In this document: positions 35,400-44,288 of the stretch, piece after piece
Layout: every line of letters begins with the position of its first letter
Position numbering within the stretch: position 1 is the first letter of the stretch
Assembly (NCBI GenBank): GCA_020636255.1
Contig: JACJYE010000012.1
Coordinates: 1-64,000, forward strand
Direction of reading: 5' to 3'
Source: Lewinellaceae bacterium
GTDB lineage: Bacteria > Bacteroidota > Bacteroidia > Chitinophagales > Saprospiraceae
DNA length: 64,000 nucleotides
Made by a program: the position numbers and the translations under genes
Notes under the pieces: generated by a model
What the model was told of the DNA's origin: nothing
What the model saw: only the letters and a program-made list of their open reading frames with translations
Databases searched by the model: none

Positions 35400-35879
35400 T
35401 CAGCTCCCGAAAGAGGTGGCGATCCTGTCTTTGAGCGTTTCTATTTTCTCCGACGCGGCCTTGGGGCCACTGATGTTAATGATGAGGTAGGTATCACCAA
35501 GGCTCCACATCCGGGCATACTGGTAGACCTCATCCGTTGAGAAGCGGGCCTCGAAGCCGTCGGTATCGATCCTGGGGCCAACGGGTTTCACTTCAGTACC
35601 CAGGTCGGCGGTGAGGTCTTCAAGAGCGAATTCATAGATGCGCTGAGGCGTCCACCCCATCACGTTAAAAGAACCGGAAATGGAAACCTTAATCCCTTCC
35701 TCCCCTTCAAGGATGATGCCGTCTCCGTTAGCAGGGCCATCGGAGGCCGGTTTCAGCATGTCGGGGTAGTTGACACAAAAACCGAAGCGGTTATTGCAAT
35801 AGGTCTTTGCCTGCTGAGCGCTCAGCCCTGCGGCCATAAGCACAAAACCGAACATCAGAAAAAAGATACGTTTTTTCAT
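35400..35879 (-). CDS. Small exported protein of unknown function
   Basis: 159 residues. Signal peptide MKKRIFFLMFGFVLMAAGLSA, then a compact alpha/beta domain with two Cys close together (YCNNRFGFCVNYP, ~27-39) that may form a disulfide. The pattern resembles small PsbP/MOG1-like or DUF1795-type periplasmic proteins, but I cannot assign it. Single gene, followed by a palindromic hairpin. Confidence 0.7.
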   Translation of the reverse strand: MKKRIFFLMFGFVLMAAGLSAQQAKTYCNNRFGFCVNYPDMLKPASDGPANGDGIILEGEEGIKVSISGSFNVMGWTPQRIYEFALEDLTADLGTEVKPVGPRIDTDGFEARFSTDEVYQYARMWSLGDTYLIINISGPKAASEKIETLKDRIATSFGS

Positions 35880-35933
35880 AGCGGTTAGTTTTAACCTAAA
35901 GATACGTTATATTTACTACTCACGTAAAGGCCT

Positions 35934-36155
35934 ATGCCTGAACTCATGAAAAAGAGTATGCTCAAACGCTTCATTTACTCGACAACACTATCCACGTTTT
36001 GCCTTCCCAGCCTGTTCTGCCAGGAAGCCCGGGCCGACACGAGCGCGCTGGGTTATAAAGTGGGCTACCACCTCGGTAGCTGGCTCCCCTTCCTCATCAT
36101 CATCATTCTAGTCGTGCTGATCATCCGAAAATCGGGCCGGCAATCACAGGAGTAA
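35934..36155 (+). CDS. Small membrane protein, one C-terminal helix
   Basis: 73 residues; starts at 35934, 35946 or 35955 are possible. A short export-like segment (FIYSTTLSTFCLPSLFCQ) is followed by ALGYKVGYHLGSWLPFLIIIILVVLIIR, a single membrane helix with a positively charged tail. No family recognised. It lies 25 bp ahead of the MpaB-type oxygenase on the same strand, so co-expression is likely. Confidence 0.5.
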   Translation: MPELMKKSMLKRFIYSTTLSTFCLPSLFCQEARADTSALGYKVGYHLGSWLPFLIIIILVVLIIRKSGRQSQE

Positions 36156-36180
36156 AAATGTTTTTTGAACGCTGCTAATT

Positions 36181-37332
36181 ATGAGCAAAACCGCCCTTTG
36201 GACGCCCGGTCTGTTAACCGGCCACCTTCACATAGCCGACCCTCCGGCCGATGAGGCCGTGGCCAGTATAATCGAAAAAGAGGGGCCACAGGAAGCGTTC
36301 AGGCTTTTCAACCTGCTCATCAGGAATATAGAAATGCCGGTGTCACAACTCCCGCCGGTAATACGGCCGTTCCTCGCAGGCGCCGACGCCCTGCCGCCAT
36401 GGGCACATGCTCCGAGTATAGCCGAAGCACACCGGTTCTTCCTCGACCACGGGCCGAAGGCCCTGCTGCTCCTGTATTTCAAATCGCTGCCCCTGCTGTA
36501 CACTATTGGGAAGGGCGCAAAGGTGCTGGTGCGTACCAGCCGGCTGGCCAACGAAGATCAATCGCTGGACATTTTCGCCCGCCGCATTGCCGAGACCGGG
36601 CAATTCCTCATTGACGTCATGACGCCGGGAGAGCTGAAAACGGGAGGGCGCGGCATTACCTCCATTCAGAAGGTGCGGTTGATCCATGCCTCCATCCGGC
36701 ATTTCCTTCAGACAGAAGGCTGGGACCAGAGCACTTTGGGCCTGCCCGTCAACCAGTTGCACATGGCACTGACCCTACTGACCTTCAGCATTGCAACGCT
36801 CGACGGGCTGGCCCAGTTCGGCATCGACGTACCTGAAGACTGGCAGGAAGCCTACATGCATGCCTGGCGGGCCATTGGCCACATGCTCGGCATCGTCGAC
36901 GATCTGCTTCCCGATACGACAGCCGAAGGGCGATACCTCATGCAGCAGATCCTCAGCCTGCACGCCGAGCCCACCGAGGAAGGCCAGTTGCTCACCCGGT
37001 CGCTGATCGGTTTTAGCCAGAATACGCTGAAGGCCGAAAAAATGGCCGCGGCGCCCGAGATCCTCATCCAGTTCCTCATCGGAGAGCAGTATGCCGATAT
37101 GCTCGGCATCAGGCACCGCCCCGGCTGCCTGGGACGAATGCTGCCCCATTCTATCCGCCTGGCCTTCCACCTGGGCGAGCGCCTCGAAGACAAAGCTCAA
37201 GGAGCACTAGCCAAACTCATGGAGCTGTTATCACAGCAAACGGCCTATGCCATGGTGGGATACTTCGACAACTATAAAGGACGTCGTTTCCATATTCCAG
37301 AAGTTTTGGAAAAAGCCTGGTTAGTTCAGTGA
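36181..37332 (+). CDS. MpaB/Lcp-type oxygenase family protein (DUF2236)
   Basis: 383 residues, all-helical. The family core is visible as RRIAETGQFLIDVMTPG (~135-150), GRGITSIQKVRLIHASIRHFL (~156-176, with the conserved Arg and His near the heme b site in latex-clearing protein relatives) and GLPVNQLHMALTLL. Characterised relatives are rubber-cleaving Lcp and fungal MpaB, which oxidatively cleave polyisoprenoid chains; most bacterial members have no known substrate. No signal peptide is visible. The small membrane protein just upstream may accompany it. Confidence 0.8.
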   Translation: MSKTALWTPGLLTGHLHIADPPADEAVASIIEKEGPQEAFRLFNLLIRNIEMPVSQLPPVIRPFLAGADALPPWAHAPSIAEAHRFFLDHGPKALLLLYFKSLPLLYTIGKGAKVLVRTSRLANEDQSLDIFARRIAETGQFLIDVMTPGELKTGGRGITSIQKVRLIHASIRHFLQTEGWDQSTLGLPVNQLHMALTLLTFSIATLDGLAQFGIDVPEDWQEAYMHAWRAIGHMLGIVDDLLPDTTAEGRYLMQQILSLHAEPTEEGQLLTRSLIGFSQNTLKAEKMAAAPEILIQFLIGEQYADMLGIRHRPGCLGRMLPHSIRLAFHLGERLEDKAQGALAKLMELLSQQTAYAMVGYFDNYKGRRFHIPEVLEKAWLVQ

Positions 37333-37491
37333 TACGAGTAATGTAACGATTGCTTCTTGTCAGGACGGTTTCATGGCCTCATTATCTCATGGCTTTTCAG
37401 CCAGGATACGAACCATTCAACCACAAAACCATGCAGCCATATACCCGGGAAAAGCATACATTAGGGTTGGCAAAAACAACAACTATCAAAG

Positions 37492-38454
37492 ATGCGTATC
37501 CAGCCCCTCTCCCACATTCCCGATGCCGACGACCTCCGCGCCACGCATGAGGCCATTGCTCCGCTGATACACCGCACACCGGTGCTCAGCAGCCGGAGCA
37601 TCGACGGCATAGCCGGGGCCAGCCTGTTCTTTAAATGCGAAAATTTTCAAAAGATCGGCGCCTTTAAGATGCGGGGCGCCAGCAGCGCCGCACTCCGGCT
37701 TACGGAAGCAGAACGCAGCAACGGCCTGGCGACGCACTCTTCAGGCAACCACGCCCAGGCCGTCGCGCTGAGCGCCAAACTCCTGGGAGTACCCGCATAT
37801 ATCGTGATGCCGGAAACATCGCCGGCCATCAAGATCGCTGCAACGGAGGGTTACGGCGCGCACATTACGTTCTGCGCCAACAACCAAAAGGCCCGGGAAG
37901 AAACGCTGGAAAAGGTAGTCGCGGAAACCGGCGCCACATTTATTCACCCCTACAACGACTACAACGTCATCGCGGGGCAGGCTACCGCAGCCAAAGAACT
38001 GCTGGAGCAGGCCGAAGGGCTTGATGCCGTCATCGCCCCGGTTGGCGGCGGCGGCCTGATGAGCGGCACGGCCCTGAGCACGCGCTACTTCGCTCCGGGG
38101 GTGAAGGTGTATGGCGCCGAACCCCGTGAAGTAGACGACGCCTATCGTTCCTTTACCAGCGGCAGGATGCAACAAAACGCCTCTATCAACACCATTGCCG
38201 ACGGCCTGCGCACCAACCTGGGTGAAAAGACATTCGGGATCATCCGGCAGGAGGTTGATGCCATTTTTACCGTCAGCGAAGCCAGCATCGTCGATGCCAT
38301 GCAGCTGATCTGGGAACGCATGAAAATCATCGTCGAGCCGTCGAGCGCCGTGCCGCTGGCAGCCATCCTGGATAACCCGGCCGTGTTCGCCGGCCAGCGG
38401 TTAGGCGTGATCCTTACAGGGGGGAATGTAGATCTGGGAAAGCTGCCGTTTTAA
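37492..38454 (+). CDS. Threonine/serine dehydratase-family PLP enzyme
   Basis: 320 residues, fold type II. PLP lysine in KIGAFKMRGA (K59), SSGNHAQAVA (~83-92, cofactor Asn) and the phosphate loop VGGGGLMSG (~182-190). It lacks the C-terminal ACT-like regulatory domain of biosynthetic IlvA, so it is of the short catabolic/racemase type (TdcB, serine racemase or hydroxyaspartate ammonia-lyase relatives). Substrate cannot be settled from sequence. Stands alone: gaps of 159 bp upstream and 121 bp downstream show no other feature. Confidence 0.88.
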   Translation: MRIQPLSHIPDADDLRATHEAIAPLIHRTPVLSSRSIDGIAGASLFFKCENFQKIGAFKMRGASSAALRLTEAERSNGLATHSSGNHAQAVALSAKLLGVPAYIVMPETSPAIKIAATEGYGAHITFCANNQKAREETLEKVVAETGATFIHPYNDYNVIAGQATAAKELLEQAEGLDAVIAPVGGGGLMSGTALSTRYFAPGVKVYGAEPREVDDAYRSFTSGRMQQNASINTIADGLRTNLGEKTFGIIRQEVDAIFTVSEASIVDAMQLIWERMKIIVEPSSAVPLAAILDNPAVFAGQRLGVILTGGNVDLGKLPF

Positions 38455-38575
38455 GGCTTACTGGCACGTAGAGATGTGGCCGTGCAGTTTACTGCACGTC
38501 TAAAAGGCGTGGAGAAAATCACACACGATAATCAATTTTTCCAGTATTTTCGAGCCCAAGCACAAACACAATACT

Positions 38576-38992
38576 ATGAGCGAATTCCAGCAAGTTGTTC
38601 AGGAAGGCAAGAAGAAAATAGTCTCCGGTTTCAAGCGCGCCCTCCTCATCCTGCTAGCCCTGGGTATACTGGGGGCCGGCGGCTATCTTTGGGTATGCAG
38701 CTGGACCTTCAGCGAAGGCACCCGCGCGGGCACCCTGATCAAGATATCTTCCAAAGGTGTGGCTTTTAAGACCTACGAAGGCCAGCTCAACCTGGGAGGG
38801 TTCCAGCAATCGGCCAATGATGGCGTAGTCGGCAATGTCTGGGAGTTTTCGGTCCTCGACCGCGACGTCTACGAAAAGCTCCAGAACTACGAAGGCAGGC
38901 AGGTCAAGCTTCACTACAAGCAGCGTTACAAGGCCATGCCCTGGCAGGGCGATACCGATTATTTTATAACACGCGTGGAGGAAGTAAAGTAA
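38576..38992 (+). CDS. Membrane-anchored protein of a Bacteroidota family of unknown function
   Basis: 138 residues. A cytoplasmic N-terminus of about 22 residues, one membrane helix (ALLILLALGILGAGGYLWVCSW, ~22-43), then a beta-rich external domain (TLIKISSKGVAFKTYEGQLNL, then WEFSVLDRDVYEKL). This family often carries the database name 6-phosphogluconate dehydrogenase; nothing here supports that enzyme (no NADP-binding motif, far too short). Possible envelope protein. Followed by a clean terminator. Confidence 0.75.
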   Translation: MSEFQQVVQEGKKKIVSGFKRALLILLALGILGAGGYLWVCSWTFSEGTRAGTLIKISSKGVAFKTYEGQLNLGGFQQSANDGVVGNVWEFSVLDRDVYEKLQNYEGRQVKLHYKQRYKAMPWQGDTDYFITRVEEVK

Positions 38993-38995
38993 AGC

Positions 38996-39019
38996 AACCG
39001 GCAAGCCGGTTATTTTTTT
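38996..39019. terminator. Intrinsic terminator between convergent genes
   Basis: A perfect 7-bp stem AACCGGC/GCCGGTT with an AA loop is followed by A and seven Ts (39013-39019), 3 bp after the stop of the 38576 gene. The T-tract overlaps the last codons of the convergent EamA gene. Confidence 0.85.
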
Positions 39020-39924
39020 ACCAGATACACCCCCGATAGGATGAGCGCCATGCCCAGCAGGTGCATTACGGATATGCTTTCTCCGTCGAATACCCCCCAG
39101 GACACCGCGACGATGGGCACCAGGTAGCTGATCATGGACGCAAAGACCGGCGAAGTGATCTGGACCAACTGGAAAAAGATAACGGAAGCCAGTACGGTGC
39201 TGAAAAGCGCAAGCACCACTACCGCCCAGAATGCCTGCCAGGCCCCCGGCTCATGGGCCAGCGTGGCCAGAAAATCCGTAGAGAACAAATAGGCCACCGC
39301 CGGTAGCCCGATCATGGCAAAAGCGGCAGCACTGATGGTGATGGAATTCATATCGCGTAGCTGCGCACCAACAATATTGGAACTGGCAGCGTAACAGATA
39401 GCCCCCAGCATCACCAGCAAACCATACCATGCATTGCCCTCCATGCCTGCCCCGTGGCCCATCAGGATGAGGGTGGCCGCGCCGGCAAGCCCCAGCAACA
39501 CCCCTACCCCCTTTGCCCAGGACGCCCGGAGGCCAAAGAACATGATGCCCAGCAACAAGGTGAACAAAGGTGTCAGGGAATTGAGTATCCCCGCCATCGA
39601 GCTGCTGATCTGCGTTTGTGCTATCGCAAACAGAAAGGCGGGAATGCCGAACCCCCACAAGCCCACTTGTAGTAAAGCCTTCCAGCGCGCCCAGTCGATG
39701 CGCCTGAAACGCCGGAGCATGACGGGAAAAAAGGAAACCGACGCCACTGACAGCCTTAGGCAGGCAACCTGCGTGGATGAAAAAGCTACAAGCCCTTTTT
39801 TGATCAGTATGTAAGAAGTGCCCCAGATCAGGCTGAGCAGAATGAGCATAGCCCAACTCTTCCAACCAACGCTTGTCGATATCGGTGTGGCATTAGCCAC
39901 CGTTGTCCTGTTCAAGGTGTTCAA
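39010..39924 (-). CDS. EamA-family (DMT superfamily) transporter
   Basis: 304 residues with ten hydrophobic helices in two EamA repeats; SLIWGTSYILIKKGL in helix 1 is characteristic, as is the second-repeat sequence around AICYAASSNI. Exports or imports small metabolites such as amino acids at the inner membrane; substrate unknown. The start is unclear: TTG at 39924 is the longest, a GTG lies near 39900, and the first ATG would cut into helix 1. I keep the TTG as the outer bound. Confidence 0.82.
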   Translation of the reverse strand: MNTLNRTTVANATPISTSVGWKSWAMLILLSLIWGTSYILIKKGLVAFSSTQVACLRLSVASVSFFPVMLRRFRRIDWARWKALLQVGLWGFGIPAFLFAIAQTQISSSMAGILNSLTPLFTLLLGIMFFGLRASWAKGVGVLLGLAGAATLILMGHGAGMEGNAWYGLLVMLGAICYAASSNIVGAQLRDMNSITISAAAFAMIGLPAVAYLFSTDFLATLAHEPGAWQAFWAVVVLALFSTVLASVIFFQLVQITSPVFASMISYLVPIVAVSWGVFDGESISVMHLLGMALILSGVYLVKK

Positions 39925-40108
39925 TTTTTTGAAGCAAACAACTACTGGCAGCTACCGAGCCGCCTTGCAGGAAAACCGAAAGTTGGGAAAAAAACGGGAG
40001 ATTTGGGCGGTTTGTTTCCACTTTCCGTCTTGCCATGCCTTCCCTGGATTGAACCCCTGATTCGCATAGGCCACCCCGGATTTTGAAGCGCATGTATGGC
40101 TATCTGGC

Positions 40109-40780
40109 CTAGTACAAGCGCTGGCTGGGAGCTTTTGTCGCCTTTTGCAGCCCGCTGAAATATAGCCGAATGCCCACGGAAAAGTCGAATTGGTTGGTTT
40201 CCGTAGTCGTTTTGGCTGAGATGCCGCCGATATTGGTATCAAATGTGCTCCGCGCGTAATTATACTTGAGCAGGGCCTCGATGCCTATTGAACTCGTCGA
40301 GAAGATGGTAAGCCCCGGGCCGATACCCAATGCCGTAATATTGGTGCGTATATTCTGGGGCTGCCCCCCGATCTCCATATCATCCCTGGAATTGCCGAAG
40401 CCGAAACTTCCTTCCAGGAAAAAGGCCATGTCATCCGTTAAAGGGAAGTAGTAACGGGCAAAGGGGCCGAAGAGGATGTCGCTGTCTTCATTGCGCTCAC
40501 CTTCACCCTTGCGCACCTGGTTGAAGGTGTAGTCCAGGCCGATACCCAGGCCCAGGCCGTCCAGCAAAAAATAGCCGACCGAAGGCGCGATGCCCAGCTG
40601 CACGTGGGTAGGGTTCTCGGTAGATACGTTGCCTCCTTCCGCTTTCTGGGTAATAGTGGAGTTTGCGGCAGAAAGGCCAAAAGTGGAACCGATCATGAAG
40701 TTCCCCTGGCTCGTATACTGCCCCAACAGGGTACCCGCGAAAAGCATTAAAGCGATACTTATACAGATCTGCTTTTTCAT
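40109..40780 (-). CDS. Outer-membrane beta-barrel protein (OmpA/OmpX-like porin fold)
   Basis: About 223 residues from the ATG near 40780, which starts a signal peptide (MKKQICISIALMLFAGTLLGQ). Repeated amphipathic strands follow (NFMIGSTFGLSA, LQLGIAP-like GYFLLDGLGLGIGLDY, FARYYFPLTDDMAFFLEGSFGFG), ending in an aromatic strand (FDFSVGIRLYFSG), consistent with an 8- to 10-stranded barrel. No peptidoglycan-binding domain. Function unknown. An upstream in-frame ATG at 40834 would add 18 non-signal residues. Confidence 0.75.
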   Translation of the reverse strand: MKKQICISIALMLFAGTLLGQYTSQGNFMIGSTFGLSAANSTITQKAEGGNVSTENPTHVQLGIAPSVGYFLLDGLGLGIGLDYTFNQVRKGEGERNEDSDILFGPFARYYFPLTDDMAFFLEGSFGFGNSRDDMEIGGQPQNIRTNITALGIGPGLTIFSTSSIGIEALLKYNYARSTFDTNIGGISAKTTTETNQFDFSVGIRLYFSGLQKATKAPSQRLY

Positions 40781-40947
40781 GGTTACGTTTTTAGGGTTTA
40801 TGAACTGATTATCCTTTATTCTATACAACACCATTTTACCTGCGTTTGCTCACTGATGGTGAATGACTTATGTCATGAGGCCGGAGGGGGAGGGCGGGCT
40901 TTGTCACCCCAGTCGTTCTGGACGGCAGGAAGGCCTCCTTATGCCTG

Positions 40948-42129
40948 TTAGTAACTAAACTTCAGCCGCAAAAAAGCCGCCTGGATGGGGCTGGTATAGC
41001 CGTCTGCCTCCTTATCCATGATGATCTGGCCGACCAGGCCGAGGTCCCAGTTTTCCTTGATGGAGAGGCTAAGGGCCGGGTTGGCGAACAAAGCGTGGGC
41101 TTCAACGGGGCTGTAGATAAATGCCACACTGCCATTGAGCAAAGGGGTGATGGGGTAGGAAAGCTGGGTAAAAACGGCGTGGCGGTAGGGATACAGGTTG
41201 CGGGCGGAAAGCGCAAAGTCAAACAAACCGATGATGCTGGCATTGACGCTCCCCGCACTGTTATACAGGTACCCGGCATTGACGTATAGTGAGTTGGAAA
41301 AGGAGTAATCAAGGCCTACGGTAGCGGCAAAGGCCTCGTCGCGCTCTTCTTCAAGCGGCGAAAAAAAGGTGAACTCGCCCTTCAGCCCGGCATTGCCGAG
41401 GTTGCCCGCCCAGCCGCCGCCCAGCACCAGGTCCTGGCGGGCATAACCGCCCAGCACCTGAAAATCGTAGGACCCCCTGTTGAACTTCCACAGGCCGGCG
41501 ATCACCGCCTCGTCGAAATCGTCGAACATCCGCACGGCAAGCTCGATGCTGGAAGCAAAACCGGTGTACCGCCTGATGCGCAGGGCATCGCTGCCGGGGC
41601 GTTCCTCGTAATCGAAATCGGTAAAAGAAAAAGCGTTGAAAATGTCATTGGGGTTCCACACGGTGCTGACGCCCCAGTTGATGCGCTGCCGGCCCAGGCG
41701 CACTTCCCAGTCGCCTTTGATGTATTCGAGATACAGCCGGTCCAGCATGCTGTGTACAACCCACGACTTATCATCCAGCAATACCAGGGAGAGGTCGAGG
41801 TAGTCGTTGTTCTCATTGTCGATGAGATCGCCATAGCTCTGGCCCATGCTGCCGGGGTTGGAGAAGGCGTTCAGGTCGCCATAGAACACTCTGGTACGCA
41901 GAGCAGCCTGCAACCTGAGCTCATCACTGATCGCCCAGGAGGCGTTGATGCGGTTGTGGATGAGGTTGATCTGCTGGTAGGGATCGCTCAGGGCGCTACC
42001 CAGGTTATAGAACACCATAGTTTGCATGTTCTTGATATAACCACTGGCCTCCAGGTGTTTAGGGCCTTCATCTTGTGCGGTTGACAAAACGGGCACTGCC
42101 AGCAATGAATATAAAAGCAGCTTTTTCAT
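40948..42129 (-). CDS. Outer-membrane beta-barrel protein of the ABC export operon
   Basis: About 393 residues from the ATG at 42129 (signal peptide MKKLLLYSLLAVPVLSTAQ); the longer frame reads back into a repeat element. Many amphipathic strands with RVFYGDLNAF, LYLEYIKGDWEVRLGRQRINWG and a final FLRLKFSY. The LGRQRINWG motif is typical of DUF1302/alginate-export-like or porin-type barrels. It is the last gene after the TetR/LolA-like/FtsX/ATPase set, so it may be the outer-membrane exit or receptor for whatever that system moves. Separated from the ATPase gene by a duplicated 35-bp repeat. Confidence 0.75.
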   Translation of the reverse strand: MKKLLLYSLLAVPVLSTAQDEGPKHLEASGYIKNMQTMVFYNLGSALSDPYQQINLIHNRINASWAISDELRLQAALRTRVFYGDLNAFSNPGSMGQSYGDLIDNENNDYLDLSLVLLDDKSWVVHSMLDRLYLEYIKGDWEVRLGRQRINWGVSTVWNPNDIFNAFSFTDFDYEERPGSDALRIRRYTGFASSIELAVRMFDDFDEAVIAGLWKFNRGSYDFQVLGGYARQDLVLGGGWAGNLGNAGLKGEFTFFSPLEEERDEAFAATVGLDYSFSNSLYVNAGYLYNSAGSVNASIIGLFDFALSARNLYPYRHAVFTQLSYPITPLLNGSVAFIYSPVEAHALFANPALSLSIKENWDLGLVGQIIMDKEADGYTSPIQAAFLRLKFSY

Positions 42130-42165
42130 TTTAATGCTTTTCACTATTCCGGGTTTCCGCGCGGG

Positions 42166-42273
42166 CCAGAGGCCCGCGTTCCAGTACATCGCTCTGCTAC
42201 TCACGCCAGTAACGCTAAGGATTTCAAACTCGTCCATGCCAGAGGCCCGCGTTCCAGTACATCGCTCTGCTAC
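42166..42273. repeat. Duplicated 35-bp repeat between ABC ATPase and barrel genes
   Basis: Two identical 35-bp copies lie at 42166-42200 and 42239-42273, starting 73 bp apart. Each contains GGCCCGC; the first copy folds with its flank into a GCGGGCC-AGA-GGCCCGC hairpin on the minus strand. The second copy includes the ATPase stop codon. Confidence 0.8.
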
Positions 42274-42992
42274 CCGCGCACCTCATCGGACGCCACTTTG
42301 CCATCCACCAGGGTGACGACGCGCCGGGCGCGGTCGATGACGCGCTGGTCGTGGGTGGAAAAAACAAAGGTGATGTTCTCCTCCTTGTTGAGCCGCGCCA
42401 TAATGTCGAGCAGGTTGGCGGTCGACACGGAGTCGAGGTTGGCGGTAGGCTCATCGGCCAGGATGAAATCCGGCTTGGGGGCCAGGGCCCGGGCGATGGC
42501 CACCCTCTGCTGTTGCCCACCCGACAGTTCCGAAGGGCGTTTGTCCATTTTATCTTCCAACCCCACAGCGCGCAGCAGCTCTTCGGCGCGTTCCCGCCGT
42601 TCCTGCCTGGGCCGGTTCTGGAGCAGCATGACGAACTCGACGTTCTCGCGGGCCGTCAGCACCGGAATGAGGTTGTAGGCCTGAAAAACGAACCCGATAT
42701 GCCTTTTCCGGAAGTCGATAAGCTTATTGTCGCTCATCGCATCGATATCTTCACCGCCGATATCGACATCCCCTTCCGTCGGGCGGTCCAGCCCCCCGAT
42801 GATATTCAGCAAGGTCGTTTTCCCGGAGCCGGAAGGGCCGACGATGGCCGTAAATTCACCGGGCTCTATCCTGATATCAACGCCGTTCAACGCCCTGACA
42901 GGCACTTTGTCGGGGTTGTAAACCTTGGTGACGCCGGTGGTGGTGATGACTTTCATACTTATGGTTTTGATGGCTTCAATGCTTTCGTTCAT
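42270..42992 (-). CDS. ABC transporter ATPase (LolD/MacB type)
   Basis: 240 residues. Walker A GPSGSGKTT (~51-59), Q-loop VFQAYNLIP, signature LSGGQQQR, Walker B ILADEPTANLD and H-loop STHD, all intact. The MacB/LolD subgroup is recognised by NIIGGLDRPTEG. It energises the two FtsX-type permeases encoded upstream in the same operon; its ATG overlaps the preceding permease stop (ATGA), so translation is coupled. Subfamily members extract lipoproteins or drive mechanotransmission rather than classical transport. Confidence 0.92.
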   Translation of the reverse strand: MNESIEAIKTISMKVITTTGVTKVYNPDKVPVRALNGVDIRIEPGEFTAIVGPSGSGKTTLLNIIGGLDRPTEGDVDIGGEDIDAMSDNKLIDFRKRHIGFVFQAYNLIPVLTARENVEFVMLLQNRPRQERRERAEELLRAVGLEDKMDKRPSELSGGQQQRVAIARALAPKPDFILADEPTANLDSVSTANLLDIMARLNKEENITFVFSTHDQRVIDRARRVVTLVDGKVASDEVRG

Positions 42993-44233
42993 ATCTTATG
43001 CAGGGCCTCGACAGGCCTGAGCCTGATGGCCTTCCAGGCAGGGTAGGCCGAGGCCAGCACGGCGGTCAGGAATACCCCGATGGCCACCTGCCAGTATACG
43101 GCCGGGCCTACTTCAAAATAAATGATGGACGACATGCCGTAGTCCTCCAGGCTATTGGCGTACATGGAGAGGTCAAGCCCGTTGGCGCCCACATAGGAGA
43201 TCGTAATATACCCCAGCAGCAGCCCAACCGGGATGGCCACCACGCCCAGCATGATGGCTTCCAGCACGATCATCATGAAAACCCTGGACTTGTTCATGCC
43301 TATGGCCATGAGCATGCCCAGTTCCTTGTAGCGTTCGAGTACGGCCATCAGCATCGTATTGATGATGCCAAATACCAGGGCCAGCATGATAACGGTGAGA
43401 TAGATGAGCGAGATGCTGGTCATCTGCCCCTCGTAGAGGTCGAGGTCGGGCGATAGCTGCCGATAGGTTTTCACGTCCAGCCCGGGCATTTCTTTGCGCA
43501 GGGACTGGGCGACGGCATCCACCTGGTGGACGTCATCGGCCATGATAGCTATTTCGTGCGCCAGCCCCTCGGGCGCTACGTTATGTGTAGTGCCGTCAGT
43601 GGGCTCCAGCAATTTATTGAGGTTCTCGCGGCGGACGAAGACGTGGGATTCGTCAAAGGGGTTATTGCCCGTATCGAACAGGCCGACGATGCGAAAAGCA
43701 GCCGCGGTGATCTCTCCGTCCAGATCCTGAAAAGTAAGTACTACCTTCGAGTGCAGCTTCACGCCCAGCTTCCCGGCGAGGTCTTTGCTGATAAGCAGGG
43801 GGTTGCGCCCTTCCGCCGAGAGATATTCCCCTTCCACGATCTTTTTGTCCAGGGCATTCACCTCTGCTTCGTCTTCAGGCACGATGCCTTTCACGCGCAC
43901 GCCGCGGTTGCCTTGTGCAGAAGAGGCCATCGCACTGGTTATAGAGCGCATGCTTACGGCACGCACGCCAGGTTCCGCCCGGATGGCCTGCTCCAGCGCG
44001 GGCGCATCGGGCAGGTATTCTTTGACATCGTAGTCCTCCAGGAAATCCTGCTGGTGCACCTGGATATGCGAGATAATGTTCTGGACGGCATTATTGACAT
44101 AACTCTTCATCATGCCGGTTGCAAAGCCGCTCAGCGCAATGGCCGCCCATATCCCTATGGCAACCGCGCTGATGACGACCAGGCTGCGGGTAGTGCTGCG
44201 CCAGATATTCCGCCATGCCATTATTGGTATCAT
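42989..44233 (-). CDS. FtsX-type ABC permease (second of pair)
   Basis: 414 residues: one N-terminal membrane helix (SLVVISAVAIGIWAAIALSGF), a large periplasmic MacB_PCD domain (~45-270), then three helices (LIYLTVIMLALVFGIINTML; FMMIVLEAIMLGVVAIPVGLLLGY; VAIGVFLTAVLASAYPAW). This is the LolC/LolE/MacB topology. Paired with the permease at 44289-45533, giving a heterodimer like LolCE. Ends with a 4-bp overlap with the ATPase gene. Confidence 0.88.
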   Translation of the reverse strand: MIPIMAWRNIWRSTTRSLVVISAVAIGIWAAIALSGFATGMMKSYVNNAVQNIISHIQVHQQDFLEDYDVKEYLPDAPALEQAIRAEPGVRAVSMRSITSAMASSAQGNRGVRVKGIVPEDEAEVNALDKKIVEGEYLSAEGRNPLLISKDLAGKLGVKLHSKVVLTFQDLDGEITAAAFRIVGLFDTGNNPFDESHVFVRRENLNKLLEPTDGTTHNVAPEGLAHEIAIMADDVHQVDAVAQSLRKEMPGLDVKTYRQLSPDLDLYEGQMTSISLIYLTVIMLALVFGIINTMLMAVLERYKELGMLMAIGMNKSRVFMMIVLEAIMLGVVAIPVGLLLGYITISYVGANGLDLSMYANSLEDYGMSSIIYFEVGPAVYWQVAIGVFLTAVLASAYPAWKAIRLRPVEALHKI

Positions 44234-44288
44234 TGTCGTTGGTTGTTAGTTGTTTTAGGTTTATGCTTCTTCACCCCCGCACCTCTGC

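Noticed and set aside
38576..38992. 6-phosphogluconate dehydrogenase
   Set aside because: Such proteins often carry this name in databases, but the product is too short, has one membrane helix and lacks any NADP-binding loop.
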